Of a stretch of 64,000 nt of DNA, positions 42,740 to 54,345 are shown one piece after another. The position numbers were made by a program, and so were the translations under genes. This DNA comes from Lactarius indigo. Taxonomy: Eukaryota; Basidiomycota; Agaricomycetes; Russulales; Russulaceae. Numbering within the stretch: the stretch's first letter is position 1; every line of letters starts with the position of its first letter. The stretch covers positions 434,001-498,000 of the forward strand of contig JAFKAC010000024.1 of assembly GCA_025766275.1 (NCBI GenBank), written 5' to 3'. Below the pieces are notes generated by a model, which saw only the letters and a program-made list of their open reading frames with translations, made no database searches and had not been told where the DNA came from.

Positions 42740-45195
42740 ATGGTCCCATTCCCCAATCCCCTTCCCCACGTATTGCTTGCCCTCCTCTTCGCATTCACCA
42801 CGAGTGCGACACCGTGGCCAGCAACATCGCATCCTGCCACTCATCGCACGCATCGCCTTGGTGCCGACAGGAGCCTCAAGCTGGAGGCGTTCCACCCCAA
42901 ATCAACTTTCGAGGTGAGCTTCCACCCTCTTGGTACCAAGACAGTTCTGTTTTGTGACACGTGAGCAGGGATTTGGTGTCGACGGAGTGGACCCCCATCC
43001 GAGATATGGTCGATATTTTCGTAGTACCCTCGATGCCGGCGCCGCCGCGGTGTCCTTTCTGGCGTCCAAGTTGAGTGTTTCTGAGGACAGTGTCCATGTC
43101 CGTACCAGCGCGCGAGGGCAGGCGGCGCATCATGTCTTCCTGGCGCAGAAGATTGTGTGTCAGTTCCTCTGCTCCCCATGACCAGGAATGTAAACACAAA
43201 CCCCTCTGCAGAAAGGGGTACTTGTTGCCAACGCGGTCGCCAACGTCGCTTTCAACGACAATGGGAAGGTCTCGTCATACGGTTCCTCTTTCGTTGAACA
43301 TTGTATGTCCGCCCGGATGTTTCGATAATGGGGTGGTTAATCAGGTCGTTTTTTTCTGTGAAGCTGAAGCCGCGGACATAAACCCTTCCGTTTCCATCGA
43401 TGATGCGATTGTTACTGCCGAGAGGACGCTCCTGGGCACTCACGATGGACGCCCCCCAACACTCGAGTTCGTTGTAAAACCCAGCGGCTTCGCTGCGCTT
43501 GCGCATGTCATTCAAATCCGAAACAAGACGGCAGGAACATGGTATGAAGCCTTTGTAGACGCGCATAACAACACAGTGATCTCCGTGACGGACTTCGTCG
43601 CCAAAGCCTCGGTCAGTTCCGCGAAAACAACTGGACCCTGCCAATTCTGATGGCCTTTTCCCTTTTGGTCATGCAGTACTTCGTGATCCCATTCTCTGCG
43701 GAGGACGTTAACACCCAGGGTTTTTTCGAAATCATAGACCCACAAAATGTGAACGCGTCCCCCAACGGCTGGCATCAGGAGTTTTCGGACCCCACCAATA
43801 CGACCGAGTGAGCCTGAGTGCCCCCTTTTCACCATCAGGGTTTAAGGTATCCTGACTCTCCGGAAGCGGCAACAATGCTATCGCGTTCACAGGCTCTGAG
43901 CTCGGCGTCACTGCCGTCGAGACCTCTCCTGTCCTGAACTTTAGCTATGTCACGGACTTTACACAGGACCCGATCATCGGGACGAACCCCCAGGGGGCCA
44001 TGACGAATGCATTCTTCGTGGTCAATACTTACCACGACTTTGCTTACATGTATGGCTTCACGGAGACGACCTTCAATTTTCAGTCAAATAATTTTGACAA
44101 AGGCGGAGAGGAATACGATCGCATCCTCGTGAGCGTGCAGGATACTGAGGGTATAAACGGTGCCGACTTTGCGGTTCTCCCCGAGTACGTTCGTCCCCTC
44201 AGGGGTTTTGTCGGCGGGACTTTCTGACACAAAACAGTGGCCAGTCCAGTACGATGCGGTTGTTCCTGTTTGTTGACTTCTTTGTATGCCCTCTGCCCGG
44301 TCTCTGATCACGTCAATGGCTAACAAATGCTCAAGCCCAGACGGGACAGCGCCCTCCAAAACGAGATAATCATCCACGAATGCCAGCACGGTGCGAGCAA
44401 CCGTATGACAGGTGGTGGGACCGCACGCTGTTTCCAAACCCTCGAGGCCGCTGCCATCTCCGAGGGCTATTCGGACGCCATGGCTGAGTAAGTCTTCGGT
44501 CTGTTCTACATTTGCGCCTTCCGACTATGGTGGACAGCGCCTGGTTTCAAAATTGGAGTCCCACCGACTACGTATTTGGCAAAGACGTCAGCATCAACAA
44601 TACTGGCCTCCGTAGGTACCCGTACTCGGTGTCTAGGTGAGTGTGCACGCAGCGACTGACCAGACGAATCGCTTAACACTCGAAAAGCGATGTCAACCCC
44701 CTTCGCTACTCGAGCTTGAATGGTATGACTGATCCTCACGGTACGCACTCTCTATTTCCTCCCCGTATCGTATCCCCCCATTCACCTGACGCGTGCAGCC
44801 ATGGGCGAGGTTTGGGCGAACATCCTTCACAACGTGTTTTTCCAACTTGTCTATGCCCTCGAGTGGACTTGGTTGGCATTGTTGGACCCGAACCAAATGG
44901 CTGGAAACGTCATATTTTATCGCCTCTTCTTTGACGCCCTGCTTCTCCAGCCGTGCAACCCTACCTGTGAGGATTTCTCCTGAGCGCCATACTCAGCTGT
45001 GTGTTTTTTTCACGCGTGGACACTGACATGGAACGGACAGTTATTCAAGCCCGCGACGCGTGGATTCAGGCGGACGCAGACAGATATAACGGCAATCACA
45101 TGTGCTTATTGTGGAGGGTATTCGCGAGCAGAGGTTTAGGTGCCAACGCCGACGCGAACTATGTCGATGACAGCACTCTCGCTCCGGGATGTTAG
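42740..45195 (+). CDS. Secreted metallopeptidase, family M36 (fungalysin type), copy 3
   Basis: This is the most divergent of the five proteases. The signal peptide (MVPFPNPLPHVLLALLFAFT) precedes the FTP motif HRLGADRSLKLEAFHP. Later exons give WYEAFVDAHNNTVISVTDF, VVNTYHDFAYMYGFTETTFN and QSNNFDKGGEEYDRILVSVQ. The zinc helix is IIIHECQHGASNRMTGGG and the third-ligand region is EAAAISEGYSDAMAE. Further on are AWFQNWSPTDYVFG, MGEVWANILHNVFFQLVYAL and the last exon ending DDSTLAPGC. Active-site residues are all present, and each joined exon is open. It differs from the rest by an extra KDVSINNTG loop and by FQLVYALEWTW in the helix that reads YAALVEAYGWS in copies 1 and 2. It probably represents the older lineage of the cluster or has a shifted specificity; this is inference. 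Confidence 0.86.
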
Positions 45196-46551
45196 TTTTC
45201 GTGACACTAAGGGAGATTTTAAGGATGTGAGAGGCATTCAGTACATCAGCACACTATTAAAACCTCAAGCCCGGTGCAAAACGACCATTCGGGAGGCCCG
45301 GTTTTTCGAGTGTAGTAGACGAGCGCCTATTTGTATATGGAAATAATATGTTCTCGTAACTGCCTACATTTTGGCATGAGAGTCCGAGTCGTCTTGGTCG
45401 CTGTTGTCGTGGCGAGGGTAAACGGACTTGGATCGGTTCAACAAAAAGTGCGAAACGATGCTGGTGGCCCAAGACAGGTGGCTTCTGCTAGCGAGGCAAA
45501 GAGTCTTGGTGAGAGTAACGGTGACCCGCGGTTGTCTAAGCGCTGGAGTGCAAAAGTGTTCGGGCGCCCTCCCCTCCTGGCCTCCCTTAAATTCATAGCA
45601 TGGGCGCTAAACATCTCGCGTGACCGCGTGACCTTTGTTGAAGCTCTTTCAAGTTCGCGGGCTCCGGACAACACTTACATTGACCGCCTTTCAAAGAGGC
45701 TGAAAGGAGTCAAATAGGGTTTTGTGTTTCTGATAGAGGAGACCTGTGCCATCTACTACGCTGTGCGGTTCAAGCCAAGAGACTAAGCCCGAGTGATGCA
45801 ATTCCAAGTTTTCAACCAAGATTTCAACACTCGCAAATGCGCTGACCAAGGGACCAATGACGCCGACATCGGTTGCGAGTCTCAGGACACAGCAACTCGA
45901 TCCAAAGTAATTACCGTAAAGGATCGAGTCCGTATGAGTATCGCGGTTACTATTACAGAGCCGCGGGTCGGCCTAAGCGACTCGGGTGTCGCTCTTTTCG
46001 TTCATAGGTGCCGTCAGCGTCACGCGTTACTTGGCGACTCACTGCACCATTCACACCACCACAAATAGTCCGCCGAGTCCCTGATGATCTTGCGGATGAT
46101 CGATTGCTCGGAAATGCAAACGGATCCTTGGTTCCTGACTTTGAAGACCAAGCTTGGAGCCGCGGCTTTTATGCTGGGCCTGCTGTCCTCGACTCTCTGG
46201 TTCTCACCACCAACATAGCACTCGTCTTTCACGAGCTGTTATGAGAGCCTCATTCCAGCCTTCAAGCTTCAGATTCCCTGAATGTTCAGAGGGGATCCGA
46301 CAAGTCCTATCATATGCCGCGTGCTAGCTCGTTGCCTCTTTGCCGATGATCTCCGAGTCTGCGATAGCTTCTGGCAGCAGTCGCAGGACCGCAACTGAAT
46401 TCCTAGCTCGCTAGTTATAATAATAGTTGTGAGCTGTCCTATCTCAGAACCGAGAGGATGCGTTTTATATGTTGACCATGATCCACTTCCGTCTTTTGCC
46501 TCACGTCCGTCTCCACGACACTCTCTAGTCTTCTTGCGGCGCCCGCCAATA
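45196..46551. promoter_or_regulatory. Spacer with small ORF; promoter of M36 copy 4
   Basis: Apart from the small ORF listed separately, I see no gene. The right end contains ctatctcagaaccgagagg and a TATA variant TTTATATGT at 46464-46472, 80 bases before the protease ATG. Confidence 0.5.
45376..45720 (+). CDS. Small ORF with hydrophobic N-terminus (candidate secreted protein)
   Basis: An intron-less frame of 114 codons from ATG 45376 begins MRVRVVLVAVVVARVNGLGS, which looks like a signal peptide with a cleavage site near residues 17-20. A hydrophilic stretch (QQKVRNDAGGPRQ, ASEAKSLGESNGDP) and a basic helical end (YIDRLSKRLKGVK) follow. It has no cysteines, no family I recognise and no splice signals. 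It sits in the spacer between M36 copies 3 and 4. A weaker, similar hydrophobic start lies in the spacer between copies 4 and 5 (49219-49407). It may be a real small secreted protein or a chance frame. Confidence 0.35.
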
Positions 46552-49005
46552 ATGGTCGCATTTTCCACATCCATCCCTACCCTGTTGTTTTTAATTCTTT
46601 TTGTACCCACCACGAGCGCGACACTGCAGTCCTCGTCATTCAAACCATTTACTCATCGCACACATTACGTTGGTGCCGACAGGAGCCTCAAGCTCGAGAC
46701 ATACCACCCAGAGTCCATTTTTAAGGCGAGCTTCCATCTCTTTCTATCATCACAGTTCTGTTTCCTGACATTCAGAATAGAGATTCGGTGTCAAGGGAGC
46801 GGACCCTTTCCCTACATATCGACGGTATTCCCGTGATACTCACGATGCCAGTGCCGCTGCGGTATCCTTTTTGGCGTCTGAGCTGGGTATCTCCGAGGAC
46901 AGCATCCATCCCCGTGCCAGCTCGCAAGGGCAGGCGGCGCGCCATGTCTTCATGGTACAGAATATTGTGTGTCGGTTCAGCTGCTTCGAGTGACCAAGAC
47001 GATATAACAGAAGTCCATGGCAGAATGAGGTACCCGTTGCCAACGCAGTTGCCAATATCGCTTTCAACAACGATGGGAAGGTTTCGTCATTCAGTTCTTC
47101 TTTCGTCGAACATTGTACGTCCGCGCGGATGCTTCGATGATGGGATTGATAACCAGGTCGGTTTTATCAAGCTGGCGCTGCAGACACAAATGCCTCGGTC
47201 TCCCTCACCAATGCGACCGCCACCGCAGAGAAGACGCTCGCCGGGACCTACAATGGACATCCCCCAAAACTCGAGTTCGTTGTGCAACCGAACGGATTTG
47301 CCGCGCTTGCCCATGTCATCCAAATTCAAAATGAGACCACGGGAACATGGTACGAGGCCTTTGTGGACGCCCATAACAACACGTTACTCTCTTTGACGGA
47401 CTTCGCCGCGAGGGCCTCGGTCAGTTCGGCGAAACAGCCGCACTCTTCCAATTTTAATGGTTTCTTTCTTTCTTTGTTTTGGTTATACAGTACCTCGTCC
47501 TCCCAATCCACGAGCAGGACCCCACCCAAGGTTTCAATACCATCACCGATCCACAGGATATGTCCGCATCTCCCAACGGCTGGCACAAAGAGTTTTCGAC
47601 AACGACTGAAGTCACCGCGTCAGTGCCCTTTTTACTATCATAGTTCAAATTCCCTGACTCTCCGGAAGCGGCAACAATGCCATCGCATATAAAGGCTCCC
47701 AGCTCATTACCGTCGCCAACCAGACTTCTGCTACCCTTAACTTTATCTATAATGCCGACCTTACAAAGGACCCGAGTAGTGGGACCAATGTCCAAGCAGC
47801 CATTACGAACGCGTTCTATGTCGTCAATACGTTCCATGACTTCACTTACAAATATGGGTTCACGGAGACGACTTTCAACTTTCAGACAAATAACTTTGAC
47901 AAGGGCGGAGATGGGTTCGATCGTATCCTCGTGAGCGTGCAGGATGATTCAGGTACAAACGATGCGGTTATTTTTACACCACCCGAGTACGTCTGTCCGT
48001 TTGAAGATTGTTGGTTGGAATTTTTGACACAAAACAGTGGCCAGTCCCCTAAAATGCAGTTGTACGAATATATTAAATTCTCCGTATGTCATCTCCGTTC
48101 GATCTCTGACCTCTCGGGAGCTAACAACTGGTCAGCCAAGACGGGACAGCGCGCTGCAAAACGATTTGGTGATCCACGAATGCCAGCATGGTGCATCGAA
48201 CCGTATGACAGGTGGTGGCACTGCACGTTGCTTCCAGACCTCCGAGTCAGCTGGGGTTGCCGAAGGTTATGCGGACGCCATGGCTGAGTAAGTGTTCGAT
48301 CTGGTCAACGTTTGGATCTTCCAACTCTGGTGGACAGCTGGGTGTCACAAGGGAGTACAACTTCCGACTACGTTTTCGGGAAATACGCCAGCAAGGCCTC
48401 TACTGGGCTACGGAACTACGCCTACTCAACTTCTAAGTGAGTGTACGCAACGAGTGATCTCGAGCACGGATTGCTTAGTAACCCATGGATACCCAAAGCG
48501 TGACAAACCCACTTCGGTACTCGAGTTTGTCAGGTATGACTGACGCACACGGTATGCCCCCCACTTTCTATTTCTTCCTCGCATCCACGATTCGCCTGAC
48601 AAGATTGCAGATATGGGTGAGGTTTGGGCGAACACACTTCACAACGTGTACGCTGCTCTTGTCTCTGCCAACGGATGGTCGACGAACGCTCTCACGGACC
48701 CGACGACGAATGAGGGAAACGTGGTCTGGCTTCATTTGTTCATTGATGCGTTACTTCTGCAGCCATGCAACCCTACTTGTGAGTATTTCTCGTTTGGGTC
48801 GTACTCGGCCGTATTTTGATGCGTGTCCGCTGACGCGGAATTGACAGTCTTGAATGCGCGGGACGCGTGGCTTCAGGCGGATGCGAACCGATATAAGGGC
48901 GCTCACTCGTGCTTGTTGTGGGAGACATTCGCGAGCAGGGGGTTTGGTGTGAATGCGACGAACTTTGTGGATGACGTCACTTATCCTCCGGATTGCGATT
49001 GCTAG
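46552..49005 (+). CDS. Secreted metallopeptidase, family M36 (fungalysin type), copy 4
   Basis: This is the fourth copy, closest to copy 5. It has a signal peptide (MVAFSTSIPTLLFLILFVPT) and the FTP motif THRTHYVGADRSLKLETYHP. Then come FVDAHNNTLLSLTDFAARAS, DMSASPNGWHKEF, VVNTFHDFTYKYGFTETTFN and QTNNFDKGGDGFDRILVSVQ. The zinc helix is LVIHECQHGASNRMTGGG, with ESAGVAEGYADAMAE as the third-ligand segment. DWVSQGSTTSDYVFG, MGEVWANTLHNVYAALVSAN and the last exon ending TYPPDCDC follow. The first intron appears to use a GC donor (AAG then gcgagc), where the other four copies have gtgaNN. All catalytic residues are present and the exons are open. Confidence 0.87.
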
Positions 49006-50498
49006 TAGTTTTATAATACCATGGCATATGTAAGAATGTGAGGGGGTGGGTGCCCATCAGCGCACCAGCGTTGAGCACATTAGCGAAACTTATTTAAACT
49101 ACCTTATTTAGAAATCAAGTATGATCCACTGGCAATGGACAGGATTACTTACTGTAAAGACAAGAGAGTATTTCAACTTGAGATGCACTACAAGACCTTG
49201 CTAACTAATTGAGCTTGAATGGCAAGTAAGTGCACTCTACCAAGTAGTACAAGATGCATCCGAGTCGTGGTCATGGTTGCGGCTGTCATAATTGGGGTCG
49301 CAAGCGAGCTTGTCTTTGTTGTCATTGCCGGCACATGGCTGGCACATGGGGTTGCAGCCCGCATTAGTAGAGGTGGCCTCCCCAGCCCCAAGTTGTTGTC
49401 GTCATGATTGGAGGTGCACCATGACGATGGTTGACACTTGCGTTACGCCCCTCCACCACCCGTACCACTGCCGCCGTGTCATGGTCGTCCTTGTCGCTAA
49501 GGTTCGGATCACCTTGCAGCTCGTGCTGATGGTGCACTTTCTGCTAGTGGCGGGCGAGTCGCCATCGGGGTCGCATGCAGCTCTCGTCTCGGGTGGGGAA
49601 GGAATGTACCCGGGTTGCATGGTCATCCCCCTGGTTGTGACTGTCAGCCAGGAAGACAGACGCGTGATACTGGTTAGCTTCGGATGCTGGGAAGTACGAT
49701 GTATTGGCGAACGTCGACCACATAAATCACATATAAATGGCAGAAACCAACACTTGGATAGAGGGACAGGACTGGTGCAGGAACTTGATCAAGTAATGCG
49801 AGCCGTGCTCAGCCAGGATGCAGGAGGTGCCATGCGATCATCGTTTTAGACGTGCACTGCGAGCTTAGTAATTCTGACTGAATGGAGGGAAAACGGCGAA
49901 CGAGCGCTGAAGGAAGAAGGAACGTTTAAAAGAAAGCTACCTAGGGCATATGTAGGGAGACGAATGGTGTAGAATGAGAACGCCGACTTCAATTAAAGTT
50001 AACCTCTGCCACGGGTAGTAACGAGAGACCGCGGCGGGAAATGAAACCACGGCGGCCAATCCACGACCTCACAACCTGTCCCGGGCCAGCGTCTGTCGTA
50101 AAATTCAACAACTTCTAGTCAAAGCTTGCTTGAAGCCGCGGCTGCAGGCTGGGTCAACAAATCATAGTTGACCCTCGACTTGATTCTAGCGCTCAACGGC
50201 ACTGATCTCTTGCCAATATGGGCGTCATTCTAGTCATCCAGACGGTTCAAAGCCTGAGGACGTAAGACAGGGTCACCATACATTTCACTGGCATGACGGT
50301 AGTTTTGTCGTGGTGCCAGCAATAGTCTATGGCGGATCTGCAGTTGCTCGTTCTCCGATGGGAAATCGCCGCAAATTTGCGGGTTATTCTACCTTTGGAC
50401 TGAGGATGCTCTTTATAAGTGTGCCATGATCCACTTCCGTCTTCAGCCGCACGTCCGCCTCCGAGTCGACGACCCTCCAGTCTCTTGTTGCAGTGCCA
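49006..50498. promoter_or_regulatory. Spacer; promoter of M36 copy 5
   Basis: These 1.5 kb hold no supported gene. A 62-codon plus frame (49219-49407) begins MASKCTLPSSTRCIRVVVMV and resembles, over its hydrophobic part, the start of the small ORF at 45376; it may be a relic. The TATA element TTTATAAGT is at 50412-50420, 79 bases before the ATG, after the block tttggactgaggatgc. Confidence 0.5.
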
Positions 50499-52969
50499 AT
50501 GGTCTCTTTCACTGGGTTCCTCCCCCTCTGGCTGTTTGCTTTTCTTTTTGTAGGCACCGCAAGCGCGACTCCGTGGCCTTCGACATTTCAATCTACCACG
50601 CATCGCACACACTACATTGGTGCCGACAGGAACGTCAAGCTCGAAGCGTTCCACCCCGAGTCAATTTTCGAGGTGAGTTTCTACCTCTTTGAATAATGAC
50701 TCATGGTAGCCCTAATTGCCGATATAACTAACAGCGATTTGGTGTCGATGGAGTGGACCCTCTCCCGACGTATCGACGATATCCTCGTGATACTCCTAGT
50801 GCTGGTGATACCGCTATGTCCTTCCTGGCATCTAAGTTGGGTATCTCTGAGGACAACATCCAGCTCCGTGCCTTAGTGCAGGGGCAGGTGGCGCAGTATG
50901 CCTTCTTGGTGCAGAAGATCGTGTGTCGATTCCTCCACTTCCGAGAGCAGACGATAAACACCAGCCCCTGACAGAATGAGGTCCACATCGCCAACGCTGT
51001 TGCTAACATCGTTTTCAACAGCGACGGGAAGGTCGCGTCATTTAGCTCCTCTTTCGTTAAGCTATGTATGTCCGCGCGAAGGTTTCGAGAACAAGGGAGT
51101 TGACAGGTCGGTTTTTTTAAAGCTGGCACCGCGGACACCAATCCTTCTGTCTCCGTCGACGTTGCGACTGCTACCGCAGAGAAAGCGCTCAATGGCACCT
51201 ACAATGGACACAACACAACACTCGAGTTCGTTGTGCAGCCGAACGGCTACGCTGCGCTATCCCATGTTATCCAAATTCAAAATGACACTGCAGGAACATG
51301 GTATGAAGCCTTTGTGGACGCACATAACAACACGTTAATCACTGTGACGGACTTCGCCGCGAGGGCCTCGGTCAGTTCGGCGAAATAGCTGTACTATTCC
51401 AATTCTGACGGCTTCTTCCTTTTGGGGGGTTTCTTTTTTTTTTTTGGTTGTGTAGTACCTCGCTCTCCCGATCCACGAGCAGGACCCCACCCAGGGTTTC
51501 AAGGCCATCACCGATCCACAGGATATGTCCGCATCTCCCAACGGCTGGCACAAAGAGTTTTCGACCATATCCGATGTCACTGCGTCAGTGCTCTTTTTAC
51601 TATCATCGTTCCAATTCCCTGACTCTCCGCAAGCGGCAACAATGCCATCGCATATAAAGGTTCCCAACTCATTACCGTCGCCACCCAGACCTCTGCTACC
51701 CTTAACTTTATCTATAATGCGAACCTTAAAAAGGACCCGACCAGCGGGACCAATGTCGAAGCAGCCATTACGAATGCGTTCTATGTCGTCAATACGTTCC
51801 ATGACTTCACTTACAAATATGGGTTCACGGAGACGACTTTCAACTTTCAGACAAATAACTTTAACAAGGGTGGAGAGATGTTCGATCGTATCCTCGTGAG
51901 TGTGCAGGATGATACCGGTACAAACGATGCAGTTATTTTTACACCACCCGAGTACGTCCGTCGGTTTAAAGATTGTCGGTTGGCATTTCTGACTCAAAAC
52001 AGTGGCCAGTCCCCTAAAATGCAGTTGTACCTATTTGTTAAATTCTCCGTATGTCGTCTGCAATTGACCTCTGACTACACGGGGGGGCTGACAACCACTT
52101 AGCCAAGACGAGACAGCGCGCTCCAGAACGATTTGGTGATCCACGAATGCCAGCATGGTGCATCGAACCGTATGACAGGTGGTGGCACTGCACGTTGCTT
52201 CCAAACCTCCGAGTCAGCTGGGGTTTCCGAGGGTTATGCGGACGCCATGGCTGAGTAAGTGTTCGATCTGGTTGACGTTTGGATCTTCCAACTCTGGTGG
52301 ACAGCTGGGTGTCACAAGGGAGTACAACTTCCGACTACGTTTTTGGGCAATACGCCAGCAAGGCCTCTACAGGGCTACGGAACTACGCCTACTCAACTTC
52401 TAAGTGAGTGTACGCAACGAGTGATCGCGAGGGCTGATTGCTTAATCTATGGACACTTGAAAAGCGTGACCAATCCTCTCCGGTACTCGAGTTTGAAGGG
52501 TATGACTAATGCCAACGGTTTGCCTCTTCTCTATTTATTCCACATATCTCCGATTCGCCTGACACGTTGCACAGACATGGGCGAGGTTTGGGCGAACACA
52601 CTTCACAACGTGTACGCTGCCCTTGTGATTACCTACGGATGGTCGAAGAACGCTCTCACGGACCCGACGACGAATGAGGGAAACGTGGTCTGGCTTCATT
52701 TGTTCATGGACGCGCTACTTCTGCAGCCATGCAACCCTACTTGTGAGTATTTCTCGCTTGGGTCGTACTCGGCCGTATTTTGATGCGTGTCCACTGATGC
52801 GGAACTGACAGTTCTGAATGCGCGGGACGCATGGATTCAGGCGGATGCGAACCGATATAATGGCGCTCACTCGTGCTTGTTGTGGGAGACGTTCGCGAGC
52901 AGGGGGTTTGGTGTGAATGCGACGAACTTTGTGGATGACGTCACTTATCCTCCGGATTGCGATTGCTAA
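50499..52969 (+). CDS. Secreted metallopeptidase, family M36 (fungalysin type), copy 5
   Basis: This is the last copy of the array, nearly identical to copy 4 from the middle exons on, so it is a recent duplicate. It has a signal peptide (MVSFTGFLPLWLFAFLFVGT) and the FTP motif THRTHYIGADRNVKLEAFHP. Then come TWYEAFVDAHNNTLITVTDF, VVNTFHDFTYKYGFTETTFN, QTNNFNKGGEMFDRILVSVQ, the zinc helix LVIHECQHGASNRMTGGG and the third-ligand segment ESAGVSEGYADAMAE. DWVSQGSTTSDYVFGQ, MGEVWANTLHNVYAALVITY and the end TYPPDCDC close the protein. The start is ATG 50499; a GTG frame six bases upstream is not a start. Exons join without stops. A poly-T run in one intron (about 51432-51443) is the only copy-specific oddity noticed. 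Confidence 0.87.
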
Positions 52970-53779
52970 TAGTTTTCGCGATACCGAGAAATATGATAGA
53001 ACTAGGGGGCGAGGTACGAAACGAGGTGCGATGATGTAGATATATTGCGCTTTCATTTACTCGACCCTTGTATCTTGAAAAAGTGTACGAGGTCACCACC
53101 ACACCAGGTTGAAAATCTGCAACACTTCATGGGACCCCCCCTCTCTCCAATTGAACGTGAACCCCCATATGGGTGGTTGACAATTCTGTAGGACCCTTGA
53201 TCATGGCAGATTTCTGGCCCGGACTGGTATCCTACCAAAGGCTACCATACATGCCGGTGCATCTCTCAGAAAATCCCCAGCAGCTCTCTGATCATAATTG
53301 CTACCACCCCATTCAAACCCAACTACACCGGTCAGAAAATAGAGGATCACCCAGTCACTTGCAACCCCTCATCTTCGTTCAAATAGTTGGTCGCGAGTTT
53401 TGCTGGTCTCCGAATGTATGTGCAAGCTTACCACGTCACTTGCGACTCGACGACGTCACTAGCTCATCACCTCGCTCACCAACCACTTACATTCCAAAGA
53501 CCTTCGTAACCCGTATATAAGACGCCCCAGCTACTGCTCGTTCAAGTTGTCATTATCGCTTTTATTTCCTTTCCCTTTCTTCTTATCAATTGCGCGCTAG
53601 ATATCTCTTTTCCCCATCCTCTTGTACTTGGTTCACGTTCTGTCACTGTCCGACTTAGTGTTATCCGACTTCCGTCGTGTCTCCAGTCTGGTTGATGACC
53701 GGCACTGCGTGCACAGGAGGCCGTCAGTAATCATTGCCCCACCTGCAAGTGCAGCACCACTGCACTTACCGGAGGACGA
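52970..53779. other. Intergenic
   Basis: I found no gene in these 810 bases. The plus-strand frame at 53173-53520 has no recognisable feature. The stretch 53500-53640 is pyrimidine-rich with tatataag (53513-53520), which looks like a promoter, but nothing coding follows on plus. Confidence 0.4.
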
Positions 53780-54345
53780 TGGTTGGAATATTCTCATAAA
53801 CCCGCCCTGGTTTTATTGACCGGGGTCAGAGGAAGCTCGTGGTCGTCCACGGTTGGCAAGTCATCAGGATAAAGTCCGGTGTTACGGCCTTTATCAGCAG
53901 CCATCTTAACGAGAGAGGCGACAGTTATCTTGATCCCACCAACGTAGTCATTGTGCATGATCTTATCTCGATCAAGAACGACGATATGTATAGCTTGCGA
54001 TAGGTCGTGTTTGTTCACGCGGAGAGACAGCCGTTCATCCCAGACCGGGTTTCGCTCGTGTGAGATGACTTTCGTACGTTGGCCCATTCTCCGATTGACA
54101 CTTGCACGAAAGGGTCCATATCCCAACCCAGGCGAGTCACTTGCGGTCCGATTAGCGAAGATGTCGCATTATAAGTCAAATAACTCACTGTTGGGCCACT
54201 CCGGAAGATTCTTTGCGCGGATGATATCAAGTTTGACTGTCCCAACGTGGTCTTCATCGGTAACTGGGGTCCTAGACATTTAAGAGCGCCCTTTAAAGCG
54301 TTTATATTTCCTCAAAATCGAGCTGACTCGTCGAGTTGTGACAAG
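53780..54345 (-). pseudogene. Truncated, frameshifted copy of the C2-domain gene
   Basis: This segment matches 55070-55670, the second C2 domain of the neighbouring gene. It has WDMDPFVQVSIGE, SHERNPVWDERLSLRVNKHD, IHIVVLDRDKIMHNDYVGG and YPDDLPTVDDHELPLTPV in the same order. Near the end, one extra base in the ccctggttttattgacc stretch shifts the frame relative to the intact copy, giving NKTRAGL then a stop in place of the PPEKSGRVYE ending. The part encoding the first C2 domain and N-terminus is missing, and similarity fades around 54345. It is a partial tandem duplicate and probably not functional. Confidence 0.75.

Noticed and set aside
45376..45720. Resemblance of the small ORF start to oomycete-style secreted effectors
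   Set aside because: No RxLR-type motif is present and the context is clearly fungal; only a generic signal-peptide look remains.
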